A stretch of 54,513 bases of DNA from JBLHGU01 sp047615875 (GTDB lineage Bacteria; Pseudomonadota; Gammaproteobacteria; Arenicellales; CAJQKF01): contig JBLHGU010000010.1 of NCBI GenBank assembly GCA_047615875.1, positions 1 through 54,513 of the forward strand, in the 5' to 3' direction. Of the stretch, positions 38,251-46,510 are shown in pieces. The notes under the pieces are model-generated. The model was given only the letters and a program-made list of their open reading frames with translations. It was not told the DNA's origin and ran no database searches. Numbering within the stretch: position 1 is the first letter of the stretch; the number at the start of each line of letters is the position of its first letter. Both the position numbers and the translations under genes were made by a program.

Positions 38251-39350
38251 TTATTTTTGCAAACCAGCAATAGTTAGCCTTTTCTCCAGCAACTGCACAT
38301 CTTCTTCGCGGCAATATAGCAAGTCACGGAAGTGAGTAAATGGCAGGTCAATTTTACTCAACATTTCTCGAAAACTACTTGTCTGGAGAAGTTCTTCATT
38401 TGACGCCGCGGCTGCGGCATAAACCAAGCTGTGCCAGGAAGCATTTGGCATTCTCTCATGTGCCTCACGAGAATTTTCATGGGCACTATCATCTTCTCCA
38501 AGCATTATGTAACCAATTGCAATAACCGACGGGATATTGGGCATCTGTGGCTCGTTGGGTACACTCTCCAGAATTTCGGACGAATATCTCATTACCGGAA
38601 CAAGCGGAATGAGGTTTATAAAAGAATGCGCCAGCATTGCTAGCGCCATAGGAAGGTCGGGTGCCGTCTTTAAGGCTTTTTCTATGGACATACGTGCAAT
38701 CTCGGTACTATGTATATTCAATCGCCAAAAGTGATAGGCGGCTTTGGTCAACATTTGCTCTACTATCAACTCTTCATCAGGGGTTTCCGCAAATTCGGCC
38801 CCATCAAATGCGGCTATCTGGATACGTAGCGCCTAACTGACGTTGCTCGCCACACGATCGACAAAATTGAGTATGTCTTGTGAATCATCATAGATCCGAT
38901 CTGACCAAAACTTCTCCCCGTTCTCTGACTTCAGCATAACCAATTGCAAACGACATTTTTGTGCTGATACACGGCAACGGACCTGGAGTTCATAAGACGG
39001 CGATTTATGTTTACTATCATCGGTAATCATTTGGATTCCAGATTGATGGGACAACGAGGCGAATAGTTCTGCATGAAGTTCTTCCGCCAAACCTGAGTTG
39101 GGCGGACAATATTTTTTAGTTGCTGCTCACCTGTATTAATAAAGCTAGCGTCAATTCGACCAGTAATGTTTTCATGGGCCGTTGCGGATATCGCGACTCC
39201 ACCGGCAATACAAAATTTCTCAATACGTGCAGCAACATTGATGCCATCACCGAAGATATCGTCAGCCTCAACCACCACGTCACCGAGATGCACCCCTATT
39301 CGAAACACGATCTGACGATTTAGCTCAACATCATGGCTACGTTCAGCCCG
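38251..39350 (-). pseudogene. Adenylate cyclase-TPR protein, second broken copy
   Basis: The coding direction starts at about 39350 in the middle of a class III cyclase domain (VFRIGVHLGDVVVEADDIFG, DGINVAARIEKFCIAGGVAI, VRPTQVWR); everything before it is missing, and an inverted-repeat element begins at that point. The linker, membrane helix and start of the FlgO-like domain are deleted with a frame change near 39075 (LAEELHAELFASLSHQSG follows). A TAG at 38833-38835 then interrupts the same frame (VASNVS | ALRIQIAAFDG), and TPR-like helices run to 38251. It is clearly nonfunctional as a cyclase. Confidence 0.82.
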
Positions 39351-39441
39351 TAGGATGAGTGAAATCCATCATTTTTATAATAGTAATGCTCTGTGATTAA
39401 TCGTGTCTTTTAAGTCTCGATTTGATGGGTTTCATCCATCC
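39351..39441. repeat. REP/MITE-like inverted repeat A
   Basis: Arms of about 19 bases, GGATGAGTGAAATCCATCA (39353-39371) and TGATGGGTTTCATCCATCC (39423-39441), pair with three mismatches around a 51-base AT-rich centre. It carries the GTAGGATG head seen in neighbouring repeats and abuts the truncated cyclase gene. Confidence 0.7.
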
Positions 39442-39567
39442 GACAACAGGTTGCAGAAAATGCCCTGCTAGTAACTCTTAACTTAGTGCCATTCTATTGC
39501 GCCCCCGGAATCCCAGCCCGATAGCCAGCAATAACCAATAGGCATTGTGCGCTATCAATTCCCCAAA
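39442..39567 (-). other. Short C-terminal membrane-protein remnant
   Basis: Between the two repeats the minus strand has an open tail from the edge of repeat B to TAA at about 39479: FGELIAHNAYWLLLAIGLGF, RGRNRMALS. A hydrophobic helix followed by basic residues suggests the last helix of a membrane protein whose upstream part was cut off by the element. There is no start codon. Confidence 0.35.
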
Positions 39568-39687
39568 AACAGTAGGATGTGGTGAGGCACGAACCGCATC
39601 AGTGATGGTTTATGTAGATGAGATATTCTCCTTTGTCCCTTCACCTTCTCGATTGATGCGGTTCGTACCTCACCACATCCTACTGTT
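39568..39687. repeat. MITE-like element with 34-bp inverted repeats (repeat B)
   Basis: The arms 39568-39601 and 39654-39687 are inverted copies of 34 bases with one mismatch; they begin AACAGTAGGATGTGGTGAGG and end in CGAACCGCATCA. The 52-base centre has no gene. No transposase is nearby, so it would be non-autonomous. Such long near-identical arms would form a strong hairpin in RNA. Confidence 0.85.
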
Positions 39688-39760
39688 CTGTTACCGAAGG
39701 ATGGATGGAACGCATTTTACGAATATTTATCGTTACTACAGAGGTGTCGAGTAACCGCGT

Positions 39761-40702
39761 TTATATACTGCCACCATCATCTAATATTTCGGCGATTGTT
39801 TCCGGTGAAATCTGCAAGGGTTCTAACCCTGCCCGCTCCAGTTGTAACAACATAGAAACTCGTGCATCCCGATCGCCCCAACCTCGCTGCAAGGCCGATT
39901 TAAGTTCACCATGCGCATCTTCTGCCAATTGCATTGGAATACTTAATTCATCTGCTAGCTCAATGGCAAGTCGGCAATCTTTCTCAGCCAGGGCTAGTGA
40001 AAAATCAGCGTCGTCATATTGCCCTGGCAAAAAGTTTCGCGCCAGGCAATCAAACAAAGGTCGCCGACCATTAAGGCCTTTGCGAACGGTCTGCCAGAGC
40101 ATGTCAGCGGGAAGACCAGCCTTGATGCCTAATGAAAACACTTCGGCAAGACCGGCGTACATGACAAAGCCAGCACAGTTATGAACCAGCTTAGCAATGC
40201 TCCCCGCACCGCTTTCACCGACATGGCTCACTTCATCACCTATAGTTTGCAGAAGTGGTAAGTACTTATCGAACGCCTCACGACTACCACCAACCCAAAT
40301 TGAAAGTTTACCGCTCTCGGCTCCATAGGGGCCACCACTTACCGGAGCATCGAGCATATCGACTCCAGATTCTAAATGTGCAGTGTGCAATTCGCGGACC
40401 TGGGTTGGTGAGCTTGTCGAAAGATCGAAGTAGGTCTTGCCATTTGTAAGGGCGCTCAATAGTCCGTTGGCACCTTGGTTGACTGCATCTATCTCCTGCG
40501 GACCAGGCAGAGATGTCAGTACCACGTCACTTTGGTCTGCCACCTCACGGGGAGAATTTGCAACCAGCGCACCTGCTGCAATGTGTGGTGATAACTGATC
40601 CGGTCTAATATCATGTACAGTCAGTTGATGACCTGCCTTGAGAATATGTAGTCCGATGGGCGTGCCCATTTTTCCAACACCGATCAATCCAATCTTCATC
40701 AT
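39761..40702 (-). CDS. 3-hydroxyisobutyrate dehydrogenase-family NAD(P) oxidoreductase
   Basis: 313 residues. Rossmann N-terminus KIGLIGVGKMGTPIGLHILK, substrate loop DMLDAPVSGGPYGAESGKLS (the SGG signature of the family), catalytic Lys in GSIAKLVHNCAGFV, and the helical C-terminal domain (FSLALAEKDCRLAIELADEL). Enzymes of this group (MmsB, GarR, GLYR) reduce or oxidise short beta-hydroxy acids. Substrate not determined. It sits on the opposite strand to the amino-compound operon but could act in the same catabolism. No lesion seen. Confidence 0.9.
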   Translation of the reverse strand: MMKIGLIGVGKMGTPIGLHILKAGHQLTVHDIRPDQLSPHIAAGALVANSPREVADQSDVVLTSLPGPQEIDAVNQGANGLLSALTNGKTYFDLSTSSPTQVRELHTAHLESGVDMLDAPVSGGPYGAESGKLSIWVGGSREAFDKYLPLLQTIGDEVSHVGESGAGSIAKLVHNCAGFVMYAGLAEVFSLGIKAGLPADMLWQTVRKGLNGRRPLFDCLARNFLPGQYDDADFSLALAEKDCRLAIELADELSIPMQLAEDAHGELKSALQRGWGDRDARVSMLLQLERAGLEPLQISPETIAEILDDGGSI

Positions 40703-40815
40703 TTATAGTTTCCTAATATTTAGCTGCAGGACAGAAAGAATTCGGCGAACCATACTCATCTCTTTGTAAAGCTAATGCGTATGAAATATCCATGCGTTCA
40801 GAGGCATTAGATTGA

Positions 40816-42696
40816 TCAATTTTCCGGTATCCCAGCGGTTCGTAATGCAGAAAGAAAACTCTGCAAATGCTCGGAGTTGTTATACGGATTGGCACGAGCC
40901 AAAAATGCCAGAGAAATTTTCGGTACCTTTTGCGATATTACCTGAGCGAGCGAAGTTGCAGCGTCTATCTTACCCATCTGGACCAAAGCGGCACAGAGCT
41001 CAATGGCGGGGTGAAGAATTATTCGCCCTCCTAACCTTGATCGATGTTCGGTTAGCGTATCGACAGCCTCCTCGAAGCGTCCTGCCACCCGATAAGCCTG
41101 ACCCAGAAAGTATAATGGCGGCAGACTGTCTGGACTCATTCTTAATGCCAGTTGTAGCTGCTCTACACCTTTTTCTGGCTCGCCAGAGTAGGTCAAAATT
41201 CGGCCATAGCTAGCCCGCATAAGAGAATCGCTGGGCGCCATTAGCATGGCTTTGTGTATAGCAACAAATGCTTCATCGAATTGACGGGTTCGAAAATAAG
41301 CCTCGGCTAAACTGCCATGGGCAGGGCCAAATGTATCGTCAAGCTCTGCGGCTTTAACTGCAAGGCTCAGAGCCTTTTCCAGATGCTGATCCGGTGATAA
41401 TGGTGAAGGAATAGAAAACGCATATAGACTATGCACATAGGACAATCCTGAATAGCCCCCAGCAAATGCTTCATCCAGCTCGATTGATCGCTGAAAAAGA
41501 ACAATCGCGGCGGCAAGATTAGGCGGTGTTGGGGGGATTCGTTTGGCTCTGCCCTGAATATATGCATCATAGGCTTGCAGCACTGGCGTATAGGTACGAG
41601 CCATTTTTTTCAGCACCGCGGTGCTTAGTCTCGTAGATAGCTCGGCAACAACTTTCTCGGAGATTTCATCCTGAATTGCAAATATATCTTCGACACTACG
41701 ATCATATCGCTCAGCCCATATTTGGGTTTGAGTTTGGGTATCGGTCAATTGTGCTGATATGCGCAGGAAATTATTCGCACGTCTAACACTGCCTTCTAAC
41801 AAATAGCGAACCCCCAGATCGGCGGCCATCTTCTCCTGAGTAACATCTTGCTTTTTATATCGCAGTGTTGCTGATCTGGAAGTTACCTGCAAACCAGATA
41901 CCTTCGACAAATCAGTCAGAATGTCTTCTGTCATGCCGTCAGCAAAATACTCCTGCGCTTTATCCTCTGACAGATTTGTAAAGGGCAATACCGCTATTGT
42001 CGGCCTATCGGCAACTACTGGTGCGTTTGTAACTCCATCTGTTTCTACTTGAGTAAATACCTCTGGCCACCAGGCAAAGATTATTGCTGCCATCACAATA
42101 ATGCCAGCTATAACCAGAGCTCGCCACGAATTATATAGGGACTTGCTGGCAACAGGTGTTAACGAACGATCGAACAGTAATCGGTAGGTTCTAACCGGCT
42201 CCGGAATATTTTTGAGCTTTTGAAAACCCAGATCCTCGACATCGAACTCCAGTCGACTGCGCACCTGCTCATAAGTGTTAGCCGATATATCGATACCCCC
42301 AGGAATAGCCAGGCTTTCGAGTCGCGCCGCAATATTAACGCCATCGCCCAAAAGATCGCCGGATTGCTCAACTACATCACCGACATGAATGCCAATTCGA
42401 AAATTTATCTGGATACTATCGGGTACATCTGTATTACGCTCTCTCAAACCCTGTTGCATCTGGGCACTAAAACGTATGGCTTCGATTACGCTAGAGAATT
42501 CTATCAACAAGCTATCGCCGGCGGTATTCGCGATTCTGCCACCCCTGTTCAACAGCAGAGGGTCTATCAACTCCCGACGATGGGCCTGTAACGCTTGTAG
42601 CGTGGCCTCCTCATCATTTGCGATTAAGCGGCTGTAAGCAGCGACATCGGCGGCAACTATTGTTGTTAATCGGCGATTTAGCTTGGTTTCGGACAC
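40816..42696 (-). CDS. Class III adenylate cyclase with membrane helix, FlgO-like and TPR domains
   Basis: 626 residues, intact. Cyclase domain 1-175 with metal Asp17 (IVAADVAAYSRLI) and Asp61 (NTAGDSLLIEF), then FRIGIHVGDVVEQSGDLLGD and DGVNIAARLESLAIPGG. One transmembrane helix at about 192-212 (ALVIAGIIVMAAIIFAWW). A FlgO/TolB-N-like domain at about 230-360 (PTIAVLPFTNLSEDKAQEYF, GVRYLLEGSVRRANNFLRIS) and TPR helices from 370 to the end. Proteins of this design are multi-copy in many proteobacteria; they probably make cAMP in response to protein or envelope signals. Two broken paralogs lie within 10 kb. Confidence 0.92.
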   Translation of the reverse strand: MSETKLNRRLTTIVAADVAAYSRLIANDEEATLQALQAHRRELIDPLLLNRGGRIANTAGDSLLIEFSSVIEAIRFSAQMQQGLRERNTDVPDSIQINFRIGIHVGDVVEQSGDLLGDGVNIAARLESLAIPGGIDISANTYEQVRSRLEFDVEDLGFQKLKNIPEPVRTYRLLFDRSLTPVASKSLYNSWRALVIAGIIVMAAIIFAWWPEVFTQVETDGVTNAPVVADRPTIAVLPFTNLSEDKAQEYFADGMTEDILTDLSKVSGLQVTSRSATLRYKKQDVTQEKMAADLGVRYLLEGSVRRANNFLRISAQLTDTQTQTQIWAERYDRSVEDIFAIQDEISEKVVAELSTRLSTAVLKKMARTYTPVLQAYDAYIQGRAKRIPPTPPNLAAAIVLFQRSIELDEAFAGGYSGLSYVHSLYAFSIPSPLSPDQHLEKALSLAVKAAELDDTFGPAHGSLAEAYFRTRQFDEAFVAIHKAMLMAPSDSLMRASYGRILTYSGEPEKGVEQLQLALRMSPDSLPPLYFLGQAYRVAGRFEEAVDTLTEHRSRLGGRIILHPAIELCAALVQMGKIDAATSLAQVISQKVPKISLAFLARANPYNNSEHLQSFLSALRTAGIPEN

Positions 42697-43058
42697 GAAT
42701 GTTGATGATTTGTAGAGTTAATATTTACTTAAAGTTTAAACTTGAGACAAATCAGGAACACAGCGACTTGCCGCCGTTAGGCGCTACTGTAAAATCACTA
42801 AATATCGGCTACATATTAGATCATCTGAGATATTATGTGAGAATAAATGGTAATGAGAATCTGGGCACATAAAAAACTGTTCCTAAACTGGCAACATTAC
42901 TACTTACCCTGTTAGCTGGCTCATAGCGAGTTATGGCATTAGACTTCTAGTCTGTCTAAATGAACAATCCGATCATTTCCCAATGGACTAAATGGTTAAC
43001 TGGTGTAGAACCCAATGTGCTTTTTTCCACAACTCGCAGCAGGAGGTCCTGAATATCC
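42697..43058. other. Intergenic region between divergent cyclase and Sel1 genes
   Basis: About 360 bases, AT-rich, with no credible gene or RNA. It should hold both promoters. An AGGAGG ribosome-binding site lies at 43040-43046, well placed for the Sel1-repeat gene. Confidence 0.5.
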
Positions 43059-44276
43059 ATGAAGTTGGTCAACGTCGAAGGTCGAGTACGAATAGGCATT
43101 GTGTTTGCCTGGATGTGGTTATCTGGTTCTGCGAATAGCTATGCAGCTGAAACAATCGGAGAAATCTATGGCTCTCAGGATGATGTAGTCTATTTTGATC
43201 TGATTTCGGCAATTGATCTCAAAAGCGGTAGCAAGGTAACAATTATCTGGGATCTGGACGGAAGCCTTATAGAAGTTGGCACAGCTGAAGTGACTGCTGT
43301 AGATAACGAAGTTGTAACAGCACGAATGCTGGACGGGCAGGCATCCATTGGTATGTTCGTGCAGCTTTCAGGGACAGAGAAAAATACTACAGCCATAGTT
43401 AAAACTGATGAAAATCAGAATGAAGAAGATACGTTTGATCTCGATCAAACTCTTAATACTTGCAATCAATACCTTCGTAATGATCGCCTGACAATCAGCA
43501 AGCAGGGTAACGCTTTAAATTGTTATGAATCAATTCTGGCAATTGATTCAAAAAATACGGCAGCACTAAATGGTATTCGAGCAATACAGGCCAGATACGT
43601 TATTCTGATTGAATCAGCCCTTTCAGAAAATAACCAACAACGTGCCAATCAGCTGCTCAATCGATTGACAGTTCTGAATCCGGAAAATACCGAAATCGCT
43701 ATTTTGCGACAATCAATTCTACGACTGACCAAACAACAACCCGTTGCTGTTTCAACACCCGCCATTGCTAAAACGGACGCTATTGTCCAGAAAGAACATG
43801 GCACACCGAGCGAAAACCCCGATGAGTTTGTCCCGGTGAAATCCGTTAGCATCGAGCCTTCGCCAAAGCAAACGGAGATCGTCGTACCTGAGCTTATAAC
43901 AGAAATGCAAATTGAAGCGACTGAAGAGAAATTGGTTCTTGAAGCCGCTGTTTTACCAGAGCAGGATGTCAAAGACTGGAACTCACAGAACCTGATTAAA
44001 AAGTCAAAAGCCATCTCAAATTTTGGACGTGCTTTTTCATTTGAGAAGACAAAGACCGCCAAAGGCATTCAGCGAGCTTATCGTTTATATAGCAGAGCAG
44101 CACATATGGGATATGCTAAAGCACAGTTTAAGTTAGGCTGGTTTCTGGAAAATGGCATTGGTATTGATACGGATCCGGTGAAGGCGCTAGACTGGTATCT
44201 GAAGGCCGAATCCCAGGATGATAAGAATGCCCAACTTGGCGTTCACAGACTTAAGTCTCTAATGAAGATTAACTAG
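43059..44276 (+). CDS. Secreted Sel1-repeat protein
   Basis: 405 residues with a strong AGGAGG site and a signal peptide (cleavage near NSYAA). The first 100 mature residues form a beta-rich domain (VVYFDLISAIDLKSGSKVTI, VGTAEVTAVDNEVVTARML). A helical repeat-like region follows (CNQYLRNDRL, YESILAIDSKNTAALNGIRA), then a low-complexity linker, and a C-terminal Sel1-like pair (GIQRAYRLYSRAAHMGYAKA, QFKLGWFLENGIGIDTDPVK). Sel1 repeats mediate protein-protein contacts in the periplasm. Partner unknown. Its last 18 bases overlap the end of the convergent membrane-protein gene. Confidence 0.85.
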   Translation: MKLVNVEGRVRIGIVFAWMWLSGSANSYAAETIGEIYGSQDDVVYFDLISAIDLKSGSKVTIIWDLDGSLIEVGTAEVTAVDNEVVTARMLDGQASIGMFVQLSGTEKNTTAIVKTDENQNEEDTFDLDQTLNTCNQYLRNDRLTISKQGNALNCYESILAIDSKNTAALNGIRAIQARYVILIESALSENNQQRANQLLNRLTVLNPENTEIAILRQSILRLTKQQPVAVSTPAIAKTDAIVQKEHGTPSENPDEFVPVKSVSIEPSPKQTEIVVPELITEMQIEATEEKLVLEAAVLPEQDVKDWNSQNLIKKSKAISNFGRAFSFEKTKTAKGIQRAYRLYSRAAHMGYAKAQFKLGWFLENGIGIDTDPVKALDWYLKAESQDDKNAQLGVHRLKSLMKIN

Positions 44277-44691
44277 CCTACCTAACCTGACCTGATTGGA
44301 CTGCAAGCAATTTGAATAACTGGCAATTTCGGTACTAATCGGAGCGAACAGCAGGGTTATTGCAAACAGTGCATATATTGACAATATTGATGTTAAAAAC
44401 AACACTACAAAAGGTGTAGTCTGAAAGTGGTCTTTGTAACGGAGCAAACAAATGACCAGTAAGACTGACAAGACAGCTCCGATTGCATTGGTTACGCCGT
44501 TTGTCAGTGATACCAGCATGAATACTGTAGGGCATCGGTAAGCTTTCCTGGTCGAATGCTACTAATCTATTTCTCAACCATTGAAAAACATAGATAACAA
44601 TCCCCAATTGCAGGAGCCCAGAGGTTAACCACAAAAATAGTTTTTTGAATTCTCCGGCTATGTTTTTGTCGGTCATAGGATCTCTATACAT
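44259..44691 (-). pseudogene. Small membrane protein, probably frameshifted
   Basis: Two overlapping minus-strand frames complement each other. The first (from about 44691, or the Met at 44676: MTDKNIAGEFKKLFLW) has one hydrophobic helix (LTSGLLQLGIVIYVFQWLRN) and loses sense after PMPYSIHAG. The second, from about 44535, has two more helices (TNAIGAVLSVLLVICLL; FVVLFLTSILSIYALFAITL). Joined by a one-base shift near 44520-44560, this is a three-helix protein of about 140 residues. I recognise no family. If there is no frameshift, the two could be separate short membrane peptides. Confidence 0.5.
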
Positions 44692-44926
44692 AGTAGGTTG
44701 TTTAGTTACCCACCGTTAACAGGCAATTCCAATCACCCATAACCAACCTAAATAGTATGAGCATTACCGTTAATGAAGTAAAAATAGTAACGAGCGGTAC
44801 TGCAATCTCAAGTTGAGTTACTAAGAATATTCTAACCTCAGATTTCTCATTACGGGCCAAATTTAGATTCAATGCGTACCAAAGTTATAAGCTCCGTGAG
44901 AAACCTTATGGCAATTGACCTGGCAA

Positions 44927-46027
44927 TTAGTATTTAGACAGCAAAACTCCTGCTTCAAGATGGGCGGTATAAGGAAACTGATCGAAAGCGGCGCTACTTT
45001 TTATTTTATAACTACCGCTCAATTGGGAAATGTTTTTTACAAGGGATTCCGGATTGCAGGAAACATAGATAATATTGTCGTAGCGTTGAACCAGCTCCAT
45101 AGTTTTTTCATCCACACCTGCTCTTGGCGGATCCACAAAGATCGTTTGGAACTCGTAGTCATTTAAATTAAGATGTTGCAAACGTCTGAAAGAGCGGACT
45201 TCGTCAACTGCATCGGTAACTTCTTCTGCGCTCATACGCACTAGTTCTACATTATTAATAGCATTAGCTTCTATATTCCATCGCATAGCCTTAATAGAAG
45301 ATTTGCTAACTTCAGTCGCAAATACTCTACCAAAATGGCGGGACAATGGTAGGGTAAAATTTCCCGCCCCACAATATAACTCTAGTAGGTCACCACTAAG
45401 ATTGCTCGCCTGATCACAGGCCCATTGAACCATTTTTTGATTAACCTCTGCGTTAGGCTGGGTAAATGAGTTTTCGATGTGACGTATTTGGTAAGATTCA
45501 TTATTTGCGTGTAGCGTCTCTGTTACATAGTCATTGCCAAATACATGTCGTTGTTTGCGGGAACGACCAATTAGATTGATGGAAAAATTTTCTTGGAGTG
45601 TATTTGCGGCTTGAACCCATTCAGAGTCCAACGGCTTGTGATATATCAAACTCACCACTACTTCATTGTTTGTCGATGCAAGAAATTCAACCGTGAACAG
45701 TTTTCTTCTCAGCATTTGACTGCAGTTTATTGTATCCAAAAGTGGTTTCATCAACTCACCAATCACCTTGGTGGCAGCAGGAAAATCAGTAACGCTATAA
45801 ACCTGTTTTGTACCAGGGTGATACATGGAGTAATTTGAAATATCGCCTTCATGCCATATTCTGAATTCTGCTCGCATTCGATACTGCGTGACTGGAGACT
45901 GAAACACCTGAATCGAATCCCGAGTCCAGGGTGAAAGTAGCTCTTGAAGCCAATTTACTTTAGTCTCTAACTGGGTAGAGTAATCCCAGTCCTGATTAAT
46001 ATTTAAAAGCATAGAATGATATGACAA
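44927..46027 (-). CDS. trmA: tRNA (uracil-5-)-methyltransferase TrmA
   Basis: 366 residues, the same length as E. coli TrmA. The SAM-binding motif is LLELYCGAGNFTLPLSRHFG; the nucleophile is Cys324 in YVSCNPESL and the base Glu358 in HLEAGVLL, matching the E. coli numbering. It methylates U54 of tRNA to ribothymidine (T54), and the N-terminus (NINQDWDYSTQLETKVNWLQ, YRMRAEFRIWHEGD) is typical of TrmA. No lesion. It is transcribed alone on the minus strand. This gene is the best single indicator that the window is gammaproteobacterial. Confidence 0.95.
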   Translation of the reverse strand: MSYHSMLLNINQDWDYSTQLETKVNWLQELLSPWTRDSIQVFQSPVTQYRMRAEFRIWHEGDISNYSMYHPGTKQVYSVTDFPAATKVIGELMKPLLDTINCSQMLRRKLFTVEFLASTNNEVVVSLIYHKPLDSEWVQAANTLQENFSINLIGRSRKQRHVFGNDYVTETLHANNESYQIRHIENSFTQPNAEVNQKMVQWACDQASNLSGDLLELYCGAGNFTLPLSRHFGRVFATEVSKSSIKAMRWNIEANAINNVELVRMSAEEVTDAVDEVRSFRRLQHLNLNDYEFQTIFVDPPRAGVDEKTMELVQRYDNIIYVSCNPESLVKNISQLSGSYKIKSSAAFDQFPYTAHLEAGVLLSKY

Positions 46028-46264
46028 TTGGAATTTCTATATGTGGGCCAGATAAGGTTCTATATGAATCTACTAATCCGAGTACACCTGGAGACAGAAT
46101 ACGAATAAAAGTGAAGATTTATCACCCTTAATATAGTTCATAGGTGACCTTTCCTGAGATTCTAGTTTAAGAATATTTCACAAAGTTTGAACCAAATTGA
46201 GGATTGTGACGACGAATCCAATAAAAATACTAATTCCCAACTAATCATCACTGGAGAAATTCTT

Positions 46265-46459
46265 ATGAAAAAGCCACTCACAATCGCCATTTGTTTCGTT
46301 ATTGCTTCCATGTTCACTCTTGAAGGTTATGCAGCGAAGGAAAAATTTGAACGTACCAAGCCCCATGTCAACGTCAGTAGTAGCACTTCATCTGATAACG
46401 ACAATACCGACGTAGGCCGGCTTGCGCTTCCAACCAAAAGCAACGAATCTTCTGACTAG
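46265..46459 (+). CDS. Small secreted peptide
   Basis: 64 residues from ATG 46265 (GGAG site nine bases before). A signal peptide (MKKPLTIAICFVIASMFTLE, cleavage near GYA-AK) is followed by a short polar tail rich in Ser, Asp and Asn (VNVSSSTSSDNDNTDVGR). No family recognised. The frame is also open upstream to 46187, but the signal peptide and ribosome-binding site favour the later start. It lies 51 bases before the acyltransferase gene, possibly in the same transcript. Confidence 0.65.
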   Translation: MKKPLTIAICFVIASMFTLEGYAAKEKFERTKPHVNVSSSTSSDNDNTDVGRLALPTKSNESSD

Positions 46460-46510
46460 AAACAATTCTCCCCGAGTCAGTTAATAACTGGCCCGAGGTA
46501 ACTATCAGCG

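Noticed and set aside
39545..39754. Short open frame across the MITE-like element
   Set aside because: It consists of the inverted repeat and its centre; not a gene.
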